A stretch of DNA of 64,000 nt, from contig NZ_AP022617.1 of assembly GCF_010731575.1 (NCBI RefSeq), positions 868,001-932,000 of the forward strand, read 5' to 3'. This document shows, piece by piece, positions 16,825 to 24,785 of the stretch. How positions within the stretch are numbered: position 1 is the stretch's first letter; the number at the start of each line of letters is the position of its first letter. The translations under genes were made by a program, and so were the position numbers. This DNA comes from Mycolicibacterium monacense. Its GTDB lineage: Bacteria > Actinomycetota > Actinomycetes > Mycobacteriales > Mycobacteriaceae. The notes beneath the pieces were generated by a model, which saw only the letters and a program-made list of their open reading frames with translations, did not search any database and had not been told where the DNA came from.

Positions 16825-18312
16825 TCACGCTCCCTTGCCCGCGGCCGCCGTGGCGAGATCCTGTTTCGGCGCAACGGAGATCGACTTGGTGTCGACGTAC
16901 CCGTCGATGCCTTCTCGGCCGAGCTCACGCCCGTAGCCGCTGGACTTCACGCCACCGAACGGGGCGAACGGATCCATCGTGTAGCCCTGGTTGACGCCGA
17001 AGGTGCCGGTGCGGATCGCCGCGCCGACGGCCAGCCCTCTGTCGGTGTCCGCAGTGAACACCGATCCAGCCAGGCCGTAGTCGGAGTCGTTGGCGATGGC
17101 AACCGCCTCGTCCTCGTTGTCGTAGGCGACGACCGTCAGCACGGGCCCGAAGATCTCCTCGCGCGCAATCGTCATCGAGTTGTCCGCCCGGTCGAAGACG
17201 GTGGGCTTGACGTACCACCCGCGGTCGAGTCCGTCGGGCATGCCCGTGCCACCGGTGACCACCCGCGCGCCGTCCCGCACACCCTGCTCGAGGTAGCCGG
17301 TGACCCGCTGCTGTTGCCGTCTGGCCACGAGCGGGCCGACCTGGGTGGCACCGTCGGTGGGGTCGCCGACGACCAGCGCGCTGACCTCCGCGGCCAACGC
17401 ATCGGTGAACTCCCCGGCGCGGGACCTGGGGACGAGAACGCGGGTGAGCGCATTGCAGATCTGACCGCTGTTGGACAGGCTCGCCGACCGCACGCCCGCG
17501 GCGACCACAACGGGATCGGCGTCGTCGAGGACGATGGCCGCCGACTTGCCCCCCAGTTCGAGGCTGACCCGCCGCAGGTCGGCCGCGCATGCGGTGGCGA
17601 CGGCCCGGCCTGCGGCCGTCGACCCGGTGAACGACACCTTGTCCACGCCGCGATGGCCCACCAGGTACTCGCCGACGCTCCCGTCGCCGGGCAGCACGCT
17701 GACCACGCCCGGCGGCAAGCCGGACTCGGCGATGACCTCGGCGAGCAGTAGAGCGTTCAACGGTGACTCGGGAGCGGGCTTGACGACGACGGTGCACCCC
17801 GCCAGCAGCGCCGGGATCAGCTTGGTGACGATGAGGAACTGAGGCATGTTCCACGGCACGACCGCGCCGACGACGCCGACCGGCTCACGCAGCACCTGGA
17901 TGTCGGAGCCGTACCTACCGGGGCGGGCCTCTCGCCACGGATACGTCTGCGCCAGATCGCAGAAGGCGTTGATCATCGACCACGGCAGTGCCACCTGGGC
18001 CCGCTGCGAGAAGCTGATCGGCGCGCCGATCTCGGAGGTGATGAGCTCGGCCATCTCGGAGCGGCGCCGTGCGTAGTTCGCGGCGAGCCGGCGCACCGCA
18101 TCGATCCGGCCTGCCGGCGACGTCCGCGGCCACCCGCCGGTGTCGAACGCTTCCCGGGCGGCGCCCACGGCCCGGTCGACGTCGGCGGGTGCGGCGGCGG
18201 CGACGTGGCCGACGGTCGTCTCGGTGTGCGGGGAGATGACCTCGATCCGCCGGTCGGTGCTCGGTGCACACCAGGTGCCGCCGATGAACAACTCGTCGCC
18301 ACGCACTGCCAA
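16825..18312 (-). CDS. aldehyde dehydrogenase family protein
   Basis: An NAD(P)-dependent aldehyde dehydrogenase of about 495 residues. Present are the cofactor motif FTGSTAAGR, the general-base segment VSLELGGKSAA, the catalytic cysteine in SNSGQICNALTR, and EEIFGPVLTV. It oxidises an aldehyde to an acid or CoA ester; the substrate is unknown. The start is a choice: TTG at 18312 has GGAGAGG 8 bp upstream, GTG at 18306 is close, and a TTG at 18345 would lie inside the 18340 motif. It is divergent from the first Rieske operon across that motif. Confidence 0.92.
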   Translation of the reverse strand: MAVRGDELFIGGTWCAPSTDRRIEVISPHTETTVGHVAAAAPADVDRAVGAAREAFDTGGWPRTSPAGRIDAVRRLAANYARRRSEMAELITSEIGAPISFSQRAQVALPWSMINAFCDLAQTYPWREARPGRYGSDIQVLREPVGVVGAVVPWNMPQFLIVTKLIPALLAGCTVVVKPAPESPLNALLLAEVIAESGLPPGVVSVLPGDGSVGEYLVGHRGVDKVSFTGSTAAGRAVATACAADLRRVSLELGGKSAAIVLDDADPVVVAAGVRSASLSNSGQICNALTRVLVPRSRAGEFTDALAAEVSALVVGDPTDGATQVGPLVARRQQQRVTGYLEQGVRDGARVVTGGTGMPDGLDRGWYVKPTVFDRADNSMTIAREEIFGPVLTVVAYDNEDEAVAIANDSDYGLAGSVFTADTDRGLAVGAAIRTGTFGVNQGYTMDPFAPFGGVKSSGYGRELGREGIDGYVDTKSISVAPKQDLATAAAGKGA

Positions 18313-18339
18313 CGTCTCAGCCTCTCCGCGAACCCGCAA

Positions 18340-18352
18340 TATCAACTACTTG
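18340..18352. promoter_or_regulatory. putative operator, YAAGTASTTGATA motif (copy 2, reverse orientation)
   Basis: On the minus strand this reads CAAGTAGTTGATA, matching the sites at 7631 and 22951 at all but one or two positions. It sits 28 bp before the aldehyde dehydrogenase start, in the 142-bp gap shared with the first Rieske operon, whose ATG is about 100 bp to the right. Confidence 0.5.
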
Positions 18353-18454
18353 CGATTGACCTGTGAAGCATATACCGTCGGCAGTGCACGCTCTGAGCGG
18401 AATGCCGAAAAGGCAGCTGTGCGTAGCTGTTTGCCGCTAGACAGGAGACGACAC

Positions 18455-19732
18455 ATGGCCCGGTTTCCCAAACCGCCAGAGGGCAGCTGGACGCAGCACT
18501 ATCCGGAGCTCGGGACGGGGCCGGTGTCCTATGAGGACTCGATCGATCCCGAGTTCTACGAGATCGAGCGTAAGGCCGTCTTCAAGCGCGCCTGGCTCAA
18601 CGTGGGACGGGTCGAACAGCTACCGCGCAAGGGCAGCTATTTCACCAAAGAACTGAAGGTCGCGAACACCTCGATCATCGTGGTGCGCACCGGCAGTGGT
18701 GAGGTCAAGGCGTACCACAACATCTGCAGGCACCGCGGCAACAAGCTGGTGTGGAACGACATGCCGCTGGAAGAGACGAGTGGAGTCTGCCGGCAGTTCA
18801 CCTGCAAGTACCACGCCTGGCGCTACGACCTCGACGGCAACCTCACGTTCGTGCAGCAGGAGGGCGAGTTCTTCGACCTCGACAAGAGCCGTTACGGGCT
18901 GGTCGGTGTCCACTGCGACGTGTGGGAGGGCTTCATCTTCGTCAACTTCGCCGAACAGCCCGAGCAGACACTGCGCGACTTCCTCGGACCGATGATCACG
19001 AATCTCGAAGGCTATCCGTTCGACCGGATGACCTCGCGGTTCCACTACCGCTCCGAGGTCAAGGCCAACTGGAAGCTCTACATGGACGCGTTCCAGGAGT
19101 TCTACCACGCACCGGTGCTGCATGCGAACCAGTCACCGACCGCGTACTCGAAGGCCGCGGCCGAAGCCGGTTTCGAAGCGCCGCACTACCGCATCGAAGG
19201 ACCGCATCGGCTGGTCAGCACCTCGGGCGTGCGGGCCTGGGAGATGGCCGACGAGATGCGCAAGCCGATCGAGGACATCTGCCAGAGCGGGCTGTTCGGC
19301 CCGTGGGACAAACCGGATCTGGGGGAGATGCCCGCGGGGCTCAACCCGGCGAAATGCGATCCCTGGGGCCTGGATTCGTTCCAGCTGTTCCCCAACTTCG
19401 TCGTCCTGTTCTGGGGGCAGGGCTGGTATCTCACGTACCACTACTGGCCGACGTCGCACAACACGCACATCTTCGAGGGCACGGTGTACTTCCCGCAGCC
19501 CCGCACGGCGCGCGAACGCATCGCCCAGGAACTGGCCGCGGTGTCGTTCAAGGAGTACGGCCTGCAGGACGCCAACACCCTGGAGGCCACCCAGTCGATG
19601 ATCGAGTCGCGCGTGCTCGACAACTTCGTGCTCTGCGATCAGGAGGTGCTGATCCGCCACCTGCACAAGGAGACCGCGGCCTGGGTCGAGGAGTACCAGC
19701 GCAAGGCCCAGCACGTCGGGCAGGGGGTGTGA
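18455..19732 (+). CDS. Rieske non-heme iron oxygenase, alpha subunit (module 1)
   Basis: A 425-residue ring-hydroxylating oxygenase alpha subunit. The Rieske [2Fe-2S] ligands are C91, H93, C117 and H120. The catalytic domain shows NWKLYMDAFQEFYHAPVLH, giving iron ligands H218 and H223 and the bridging D211. The ATG is preceded by AGGAGA. It is nearly collinear with the oxygenase at 24786, with the same ligand numbering. A 115-residue companion gene starts 2 bp after the stop instead of a classical NTF2-fold beta subunit. Electrons probably come from the KshB-like reductase at 22976. The substrate is unknown. Confidence 0.94.
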   Translation: MARFPKPPEGSWTQHYPELGTGPVSYEDSIDPEFYEIERKAVFKRAWLNVGRVEQLPRKGSYFTKELKVANTSIIVVRTGSGEVKAYHNICRHRGNKLVWNDMPLEETSGVCRQFTCKYHAWRYDLDGNLTFVQQEGEFFDLDKSRYGLVGVHCDVWEGFIFVNFAEQPEQTLRDFLGPMITNLEGYPFDRMTSRFHYRSEVKANWKLYMDAFQEFYHAPVLHANQSPTAYSKAAAEAGFEAPHYRIEGPHRLVSTSGVRAWEMADEMRKPIEDICQSGLFGPWDKPDLGEMPAGLNPAKCDPWGLDSFQLFPNFVVLFWGQGWYLTYHYWPTSHNTHIFEGTVYFPQPRTARERIAQELAAVSFKEYGLQDANTLEATQSMIESRVLDNFVLCDQEVLIRHLHKETAAWVEEYQRKAQHVGQGV

Positions 19733-19734
19733 CC

Positions 19735-20082
19735 GTGTCCGACACCGCCACGACGACCGCGAAACTGCCGCCGGAATTCGCCGATCTCGAACAGTTCTCC
19801 GACTGGTGTCTGGGCAGCGAGGCGGAACGCTACGCCAAGCGGCTGAACAGTTCGATGCGCGAGATGCAGGCGTTCTACGACGCGATCACCGCACGGGCGG
19901 AGGAGGCGATCTCCTACTGCGACAAGTTCCCTCTCGACGACATGCCCGACGACGTGCTGAATTTGATGCACCTGCTCTATTCGATGATCCAGGTGTCCTT
20001 TCCGGTCGAATGCTGGAAACAGCCCAAGGTGCCGGATTCGGGGGCCACCACGCTCGACTGCGACGCCGAGCCCTTTCCGTGA
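19735..20082 (+). CDS. small helical companion of Rieske oxygenase (module 1), uncharacterised
   Basis: A 115-residue protein with no family I can name. Its centre, EEAISYCDKFPLDDMPDDVLNLMHLLYSMI, is almost the same in the 109-residue protein at 26060, which also directly follows a Rieske gene. Predicted content is mostly alpha-helical with an acidic turn (PLDDxPDD). There is no signal peptide, metal cluster motif or NTF2-like beta-sheet pattern, so it is not a standard beta subunit. The GTG start is 2 bp after the oxygenase stop, and its own stop overlaps the amidohydrolase start (GTGA). An accessory or stabilising subunit of the oxygenase is inferred. Confidence 0.85.
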   Translation: MSDTATTTAKLPPEFADLEQFSDWCLGSEAERYAKRLNSSMREMQAFYDAITARAEEAISYCDKFPLDDMPDDVLNLMHLLYSMIQVSFPVECWKQPKVPDSGATTLDCDAEPFP

Positions 20083-21332
20083 CCGGTCCGACCGTTCTCA
20101 AAGCGGCCCGCTGGGCCGACGTCGAGGCCGGCGTCGTCCGCGCACCGGCCGTCGTGGTGATCGAGGGTAACCGCATCCAGTCCGTGAATCCCGCTGAGCC
20201 GCCGCAGAATCCGGCTCAGGAGATCGACCTCGGCGACGTCACCCTGCTGCCCGGCCTGATGGACATGGAGCTGAACCTGCTCATCGGCGGACCCGGGGGG
20301 CCGGAGGGTCTGCCCAGTCCGATGCACGGGGTGCAGGACGACCCGGTGTACCGCACGTTGCGGGCGGCGGTGAACGCTCGCACCACACTCGACGCCGGAT
20401 TCACCACCGTGCGCAATCTGGGGCTGATGGTCAAGACCGGCGGCTACCTGCTCGATGTGGCGCTCCAACGCGCCGTCGACCAGGGCTGGCACGCCGGCCC
20501 GCGGATCTACCCGGCCGGCCACGCCGTCACCCCGTACGGCGGCCACCTGGATCCGACGGTCTTCCAGCGCCTGGCACCGGGGATCATGCCGCTGTCGGTG
20601 GCCGAGGGGATCGCCAACGGCGTCGACGACGTGCGGACCTGCGTGCGTTACCAGATCCGCCACGGCGCCAAGTTGATCAAGGTCTCGGCCTCCGGTGGGG
20701 TGATGTCGCACAGCACCGCCCCCGGCGCGCAGCAGTACTCCGACGACGAGTTCGCCGCGATCGCCGACGAGGCCCACCGCGCCGGGGTACGGGTCGCCGC
20801 ACATGCGGTGGGGGACAGCGCGATCCGCGCCTGTATCCGCGCCGGGATCGACTGCATCGAACACGGCTTCCTTGCCACGGACGAGACGATCCAGATGATG
20901 GTCGATCACGGCACGTTCCTCGTCTCGACCACCTATCTCACCGAGGCGATGGCGGTCGACCGCATCGCACCCGAGCTGCGCCGCAAGGCCGAGGAGGTGT
21001 TTCCCCGGGCTCAGGCGATGCTGCCGAAGGCGATCGCCGCCGGTGTGCGCATCGCGTGCGGCACCGACGCCCCGGCGGTGCCGCACGGACAGAACGCCAA
21101 AGAGCTGTGTGCGCTCGTGTCCCGGGGCATGACGCCCATGCAGGCGCTGCGCGCGGCGACCATCACGTCCGCAGAGCTCATCGAGGCCGACGGCGAACTC
21201 GGCCGGCTCGCCCCCGGCTATCTCGCCGACATCATCGCGGTGCCCGGCGATCCGTCGAGCGACATCGCGACCACGCTCGACGTGCGGTTCGTGATGAAGG
21301 ACGGTGTCGTCCACAAGCGCGGCACCGTCTGA
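20079..21332 (+). CDS. metal-dependent amidohydrolase
   Basis: A 417-residue TIM-barrel amidohydrolase of the imidazolonepropionase/dipeptidase-like group. It has an N-terminal beta-sandwich strand set (VVVIEGNRIQSV), LLPGLMDMELNL where the HxH metal motif normally sits, SASGGV, GVRVAAHAVG and IEHGF for later metal histidines, and CGTDAPAVPHGQ for the catalytic Asp. The first HxH appears as MDMELN, so both N-terminal histidines are absent, which is unusual. The GTG overlaps the companion's stop. A hydrolytic step on an amide or lactone is possible, but the altered metal site leaves activity uncertain. Confidence 0.85.
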   Translation: MTGPTVLKAARWADVEAGVVRAPAVVVIEGNRIQSVNPAEPPQNPAQEIDLGDVTLLPGLMDMELNLLIGGPGGPEGLPSPMHGVQDDPVYRTLRAAVNARTTLDAGFTTVRNLGLMVKTGGYLLDVALQRAVDQGWHAGPRIYPAGHAVTPYGGHLDPTVFQRLAPGIMPLSVAEGIANGVDDVRTCVRYQIRHGAKLIKVSASGGVMSHSTAPGAQQYSDDEFAAIADEAHRAGVRVAAHAVGDSAIRACIRAGIDCIEHGFLATDETIQMMVDHGTFLVSTTYLTEAMAVDRIAPELRRKAEEVFPRAQAMLPKAIAAGVRIACGTDAPAVPHGQNAKELCALVSRGMTPMQALRAATITSAELIEADGELGRLAPGYLADIIAVPGDPSSDIATTLDVRFVMKDGVVHKRGTV

Positions 21333-21351
21333 GAGCGCTAGCGTCGGGCCT

Positions 21352-21828
21352 ATGAACGCGCGCCAGGAGCCTCGCATGGAACTCACGGACAACATCCTGT
21401 GGCTGCTCAAACAGGCGTTCTACTTCTCGCTGACCACGGTGAACGAGGCCGTGAGCGAGCACGGTGTGAGCACCGCGCAGATCGGTGTGCTGCGACAGCT
21501 GTCGAACGAACCCGGCCTGTCCGGCGCCGAACTCGCGCGGCGGCTGCTGATCACCCCGCAGGGGGTCCAGCTGGCGGTCAAGGCGCTGGAGCAGCGGGGG
21601 TTCGTCGAGCGCAGACCTGATCCGCAGCACGCGCGAATCCTGCAGGCCTACCTGACCGCCGAGGGCCGCCGAGTCGCCGCCGCGGTCGTCAGCGACGCGA
21701 TCGCCGCGCACGAAGCGGTGTTCGGAGTGCTCACCCCCGACGAACAGAAGACGCTACGCGACCTGCTGGCCCGGGTCGTCGTGAAGGGCACCGGACACAC
21801 GCTGGCCGACGACCACGTGGGGGAGTGA
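21352..21828 (+). CDS. MarR family transcriptional regulator
   Basis: A 158-residue winged-helix regulator. The recognition region is GLSGAELARRLLITPQGVQLAVKALEQRGFVERRPDP, followed by the wing and a C-terminal dimer helix. It starts 19 bp after the amidohydrolase stop and is probably in that operon. MarR proteins usually respond to small aromatic or phenolic ligands; the target here is not evident, but autoregulation of the Rieske module 1 operon is reasonable. It is convergent with the DapB-like gene, 3 bp apart. Confidence 0.88.
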   Translation: MNARQEPRMELTDNILWLLKQAFYFSLTTVNEAVSEHGVSTAQIGVLRQLSNEPGLSGAELARRLLITPQGVQLAVKALEQRGFVERRPDPQHARILQAYLTAEGRRVAAAVVSDAIAAHEAVFGVLTPDEQKTLRDLLARVVVKGTGHTLADDHVGE

Positions 21829-21831
21829 CCC

Positions 21832-22911
21832 TCAGCGGTTGCCGAATCCGACGTGACTGCGGATGAGCGGCAGCGTGGCCGACGTCGCGAAGCCCACGGG
21901 TGCGGCGCAGACCGCGGGCACCGCGTTCAGCACCTGCATGGCGGTGGCGACGTTGGCCGATCGGACGTGGTCGGCCATGCTCGCGTCCCGGCTGAAGCTC
22001 GCCAGCGAGAAGAAGTGGGTGCGCATCGACGGGTCGCCCTCGATCGTCAGAGTCCACCCGTGCTGTGGCCGCGGCCAGTCCCTTGGGTACTCACCCCCGA
22101 CGGTCCACAGGGTCTCGATCTCGACCAACGTCTCGCCGTCGCGTCGCCCTGACCACTTCCACCGTTGTCCCGCAGTGGTTCCCGCCCGCAGCAGCCGGTC
22201 GAAGATCTGATGATCCGAGGCGGCGGGCACGGCCTCCACTGTGGCGGTGACCTCGTCGATGCCGGCGTGGAGGGCGTCGGCGATGAGCCAGACCTGCTCG
22301 CTGAAGATCGCGCTGTTGAAGGCCAGGAATTCCGTCCCGGTGGGGCTGATGTCCTCGACGGGTTGCCCGAAGGCCATGTTGTCGAACGTGATCGATGTGC
22401 TGTCGTACACCGACCAGTCCGCCCGCTCCTGCAGGGTGATGCTGTCGATGGTGCGGCTCATCCCCGACAGCGCCAACGGCAGGACGCCGGACAGGTTGCC
22501 GGGGTTCAGGCCGCTCCCGTGCACCGAGGTCCCGCCGGTCCGGCAGGCGGCGAGCAGGCGCTCCCGGTCGGCGGTCCTGGCGCGGTGCGGGTGGAACAGG
22601 AATGCGGTCGTGACGACGTTCTTGCCGCTGGACAGGATCGCGCACACTTCATCGAGGTCGGTGTTGCGAGGGGTGTAGAGCACGCAGTCCGCCTCCAACG
22701 CCAGCACGCGTTCGACGTCGACGGTCGCCGTCACACCGATCGGATCCCGGCCGGCGAGCGCGCCGACATCCATGCCGTCCTTGTCGGCGGAATAGACGTG
22801 TGCGCCGACGATCTCGAGGTCGGTGCGGTGGTCGATGATTGCGGTGAGGATCTCGATGCCCACCGCGCCGGTGCCCCATGCGATGACCTGATGATGCGGT
22901 GTGTCGTTCAC
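21832..22911 (-). CDS. NAD(P)-dependent oxidoreductase, dihydrodipicolinate-reductase-like
   Basis: A 359-residue Rossmann protein beginning VNDTPHHQVIAWGTGAVGIEIL, where WGTGAVG is the dinucleotide loop. The middle contains VVTTAFLFHPH and SGLNPGN, and the overall pattern is that of mycobacterial DapB-like or amine-dehydrogenase-like enzymes often found in steroid gene sets. It is not a lysine-pathway enzyme by context. The GTG at 22911 is preferred because it gives a compact N-terminus; further upstream starts would cross the promoter. It is divergent from the ferredoxin reductase across the palindrome at 22951. Confidence 0.82.
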   Translation of the reverse strand: MNDTPHHQVIAWGTGAVGIEILTAIIDHRTDLEIVGAHVYSADKDGMDVGALAGRDPIGVTATVDVERVLALEADCVLYTPRNTDLDEVCAILSSGKNVVTTAFLFHPHRARTADRERLLAACRTGGTSVHGSGLNPGNLSGVLPLALSGMSRTIDSITLQERADWSVYDSTSITFDNMAFGQPVEDISPTGTEFLAFNSAIFSEQVWLIADALHAGIDEVTATVEAVPAASDHQIFDRLLRAGTTAGQRWKWSGRRDGETLVEIETLWTVGGEYPRDWPRPQHGWTLTIEGDPSMRTHFFSLASFSRDASMADHVRSANVATAMQVLNAVPAVCAAPVGFATSATLPLIRSHVGFGNR

Positions 22912-22950
22912 GCCGGTATTCGACCACGGCCGGCCCCTTGATCCCAATGA

Positions 22951-22963
22951 CAAGTACTTGATA
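22951..22963. promoter_or_regulatory. putative operator with perfect palindrome CAAGTACTTG (copy 3)
   Basis: CAAGTACTTGATA lies 39 bp from the DapB-like start and 12 bp before the reductase ATG. It overlaps a TACTGT -10-like hexamer that sits 8 bp before the ATG, so a bound repressor would block a leaderless reductase transcript. It is the best-conserved member of the three-site set (7631, 18340). Confidence 0.6.
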
Positions 22964-22975
22964 CTGTGGGCCACG

Positions 22976-23995
22976 ATGTCCGAACCAGTCGCCGATTTCT
23001 CGCCGCTGCGCGTCAAGCGGGTCGTACGTGAGACCTCTGATGCGGTGTCGCTGGTGCTCGACGTGCCCCGCCACTGCTCCGGGCGGTTCCGCTACCAGGC
23101 CGGTCAATTCCTGACGCTGCGGGTCAACCTCGACGGCCAGGAGTTGCGTCGCTGCTATTCGATGTCGTCGGCTCCGGTCGAGGAGGAACTCCGGATCACC
23201 GTCAAGCGCGATCCCGGCGGACTCGTGTCGAACTGGCTGAACGACACCGTGTCGGAAGGGGCGGAGATCCACGCCGCGCCGCCGGAGGGTCGGTTCCTGT
23301 TGCGCGACACCGACTCCGAGATTGTCGCCTTCGCCGGCGGTAGCGGGATCACGCCGATCATGTCGCTGATCCGCACAGCGCTCGCGACGTCGGCGCGGTC
23401 CATCCGGCTGTTCTATGCCAACCGCAACCGGGGATCGGTCATCTTCGCCGATGACCTGGCTCGCCTCGTCGAACACAACGCCGACCGACTGGTGCTGACA
23501 CACCATTACGACGACGACAGCGGCGTCGTCACCCCTGCGGCGATCGAATCCTTCGTGGCAGGCGCCGGAGATGCCGATTTCTACATCTGCGGACCGGGAC
23601 CGTTCATGGACACGGTGGAGGGAGCACTTGCGACGAGGGGCGCACCCCGCGACCGCGTGCACCTCGAGCGCTTCCAGGTGGCGCAGGTGCCCGCCGGCGC
23701 AGACGCATCCGAGGCGCAGGCCACCGAAGAGATCGTCATCGAACTGGACCGCAAGACCACCACCGTGCCCTACCGGTCCGGCAACACCCTGCTGCAGACC
23801 GCGCGCACGGCCGGTCTGCGCGCACCCTCGTCGTGCGAGACCGGTTCCTGCGGAACGTGTATGGCCCAGGTGGTGTCCGGCAGCGCGCGGATGCTCAACA
23901 ACGATGCGCTCGACGACGACGAGGTGGCCGACGGCTGGGTGCTGACCTGCCAATCGCTGCCGACGAGTCGATCAGTGCACGTGGTCTACGAGTAG
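22976..23995 (+). CDS. FAD/[2Fe-2S] ferredoxin reductase of Rieske oxygenase (KshB/PaaE-like)
   Basis: A 339-residue three-domain reductase: a FAD domain with RCYS (59-62), an NAD domain with FAGGSGITPIMSL (about 118-130) and CGPGPFM, and a C-terminal plant-type ferredoxin domain with C287, C292, C295 and C325. This is the layout of KshB (3-ketosteroid 9alpha-hydroxylase reductase) and related class IB oxygenase reductases, passing electrons from NADH to a Rieske oxygenase. Rieske genes lie on both sides, and it may serve both modules. No Shine-Dalgarno precedes the ATG; a leaderless transcript is likely. Kinship to KshB is by layout, not proof of steroid substrate. Confidence 0.92.
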   Translation: MSEPVADFSPLRVKRVVRETSDAVSLVLDVPRHCSGRFRYQAGQFLTLRVNLDGQELRRCYSMSSAPVEEELRITVKRDPGGLVSNWLNDTVSEGAEIHAAPPEGRFLLRDTDSEIVAFAGGSGITPIMSLIRTALATSARSIRLFYANRNRGSVIFADDLARLVEHNADRLVLTHHYDDDSGVVTPAAIESFVAGAGDADFYICGPGPFMDTVEGALATRGAPRDRVHLERFQVAQVPAGADASEAQATEEIVIELDRKTTTVPYRSGNTLLQTARTAGLRAPSSCETGSCGTCMAQVVSGSARMLNNDALDDDEVADGWVLTCQSLPTSRSVHVVYE

Positions 23996-24005
23996 AGGTG
24001 AAGCG

Positions 24006-24749
24006 ATGACACGGGTAGCGGTGGTGACCGGCGGCGCCTCGGGCATGGGGGAGGCGATCTGTCACGAGCTCGGCAGGCGCGGACACCGGGTCGCCGTGCT
24101 CGACCTCAACGGCGATGCGGCGCAACGTGTCACCGAAGACCTACGCGCCGAGGGCGTGACCGCGCTGGGCGTGGCCGCCGACGTCAGCAACCGCGCCGCG
24201 GTGGAGGAGGCCTTCGCCAAGGTACGCACCGAACTCGGCCCGGTGCACATCCTGGTCACCAGTGCCGGGCTGGTGGATTTCGCACCGTTCCTCGAGATCA
24301 CTCCGCAGGCCTGGCAGAAGCTCATCGACGTCAACCTCACCGGAACGTTCCACTGTTGTCAGGTCGCGGTGCCGGACATGCTCGAGGCGGGGTGGGGGCG
24401 GATCGTGATGATCTCGTCGTCGAGCGCCCAGCGCGGTTCGCCCAAGATGGCGCACTACGCCGCATCGAAAGGTGCGCTGATCTCGTTGACCAAATCGCTG
24501 GCGCGCGAATACGGACCGACCGGCATCACGGTCAACAACGTCCCGCCGTCGGGTATCGAGACGCCGATGCAACACCACTCGCAGGCCGCCGGTCACCTGC
24601 CGCCCAACGAGCAGATGGCCGCCAGCATCCCGGTGGGCCACCTCGGAACCGGCGACGACATCGCCGCCGCGGTCGGTTTCCTGTGCTCCAACGAGGCGGG
24701 ATTCATCACCGGTCAGGTGCTCGGAGTCAACGGCGGATCGGTGCTGTGA
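24006..24749 (+). CDS. SDR family oxidoreductase
   Basis: A 247-residue classical short-chain dehydrogenase. It has VVTGGASGMG for the cofactor loop, an SAG in place of NNAG, the catalytic serine in ISSSSAQRG, and YAASK for YxxxK. It starts 10 bp after the reductase stop and 36 bp before the module 2 Rieske gene, so it shares their operon. It probably oxidises a hydroxyl or dihydrodiol made by the oxygenase. A closely similar SDR is encoded at 52425-53126, with ITVNNVPPSGIETPM matched there by ITVNAVPPGFIDTPM. Confidence 0.93.
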   Translation: MTRVAVVTGGASGMGEAICHELGRRGHRVAVLDLNGDAAQRVTEDLRAEGVTALGVAADVSNRAAVEEAFAKVRTELGPVHILVTSAGLVDFAPFLEITPQAWQKLIDVNLTGTFHCCQVAVPDMLEAGWGRIVMISSSSAQRGSPKMAHYAASKGALISLTKSLAREYGPTGITVNNVPPSGIETPMQHHSQAAGHLPPNEQMAASIPVGHLGTGDDIAAAVGFLCSNEAGFITGQVLGVNGGSVL

Positions 24750-24785
24750 TGCCGCACCACGCAATGCAACGACAGGGAGGTTCGC

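Noticed and set aside
22951..22960. Firm assignment of the palindrome as a KstR2 site
   Set aside because: The core agrees but the outer bases do not fully match the consensus as I recall it, and the neighbouring genes are not the known KstR2 regulon; kept only as a resemblance.
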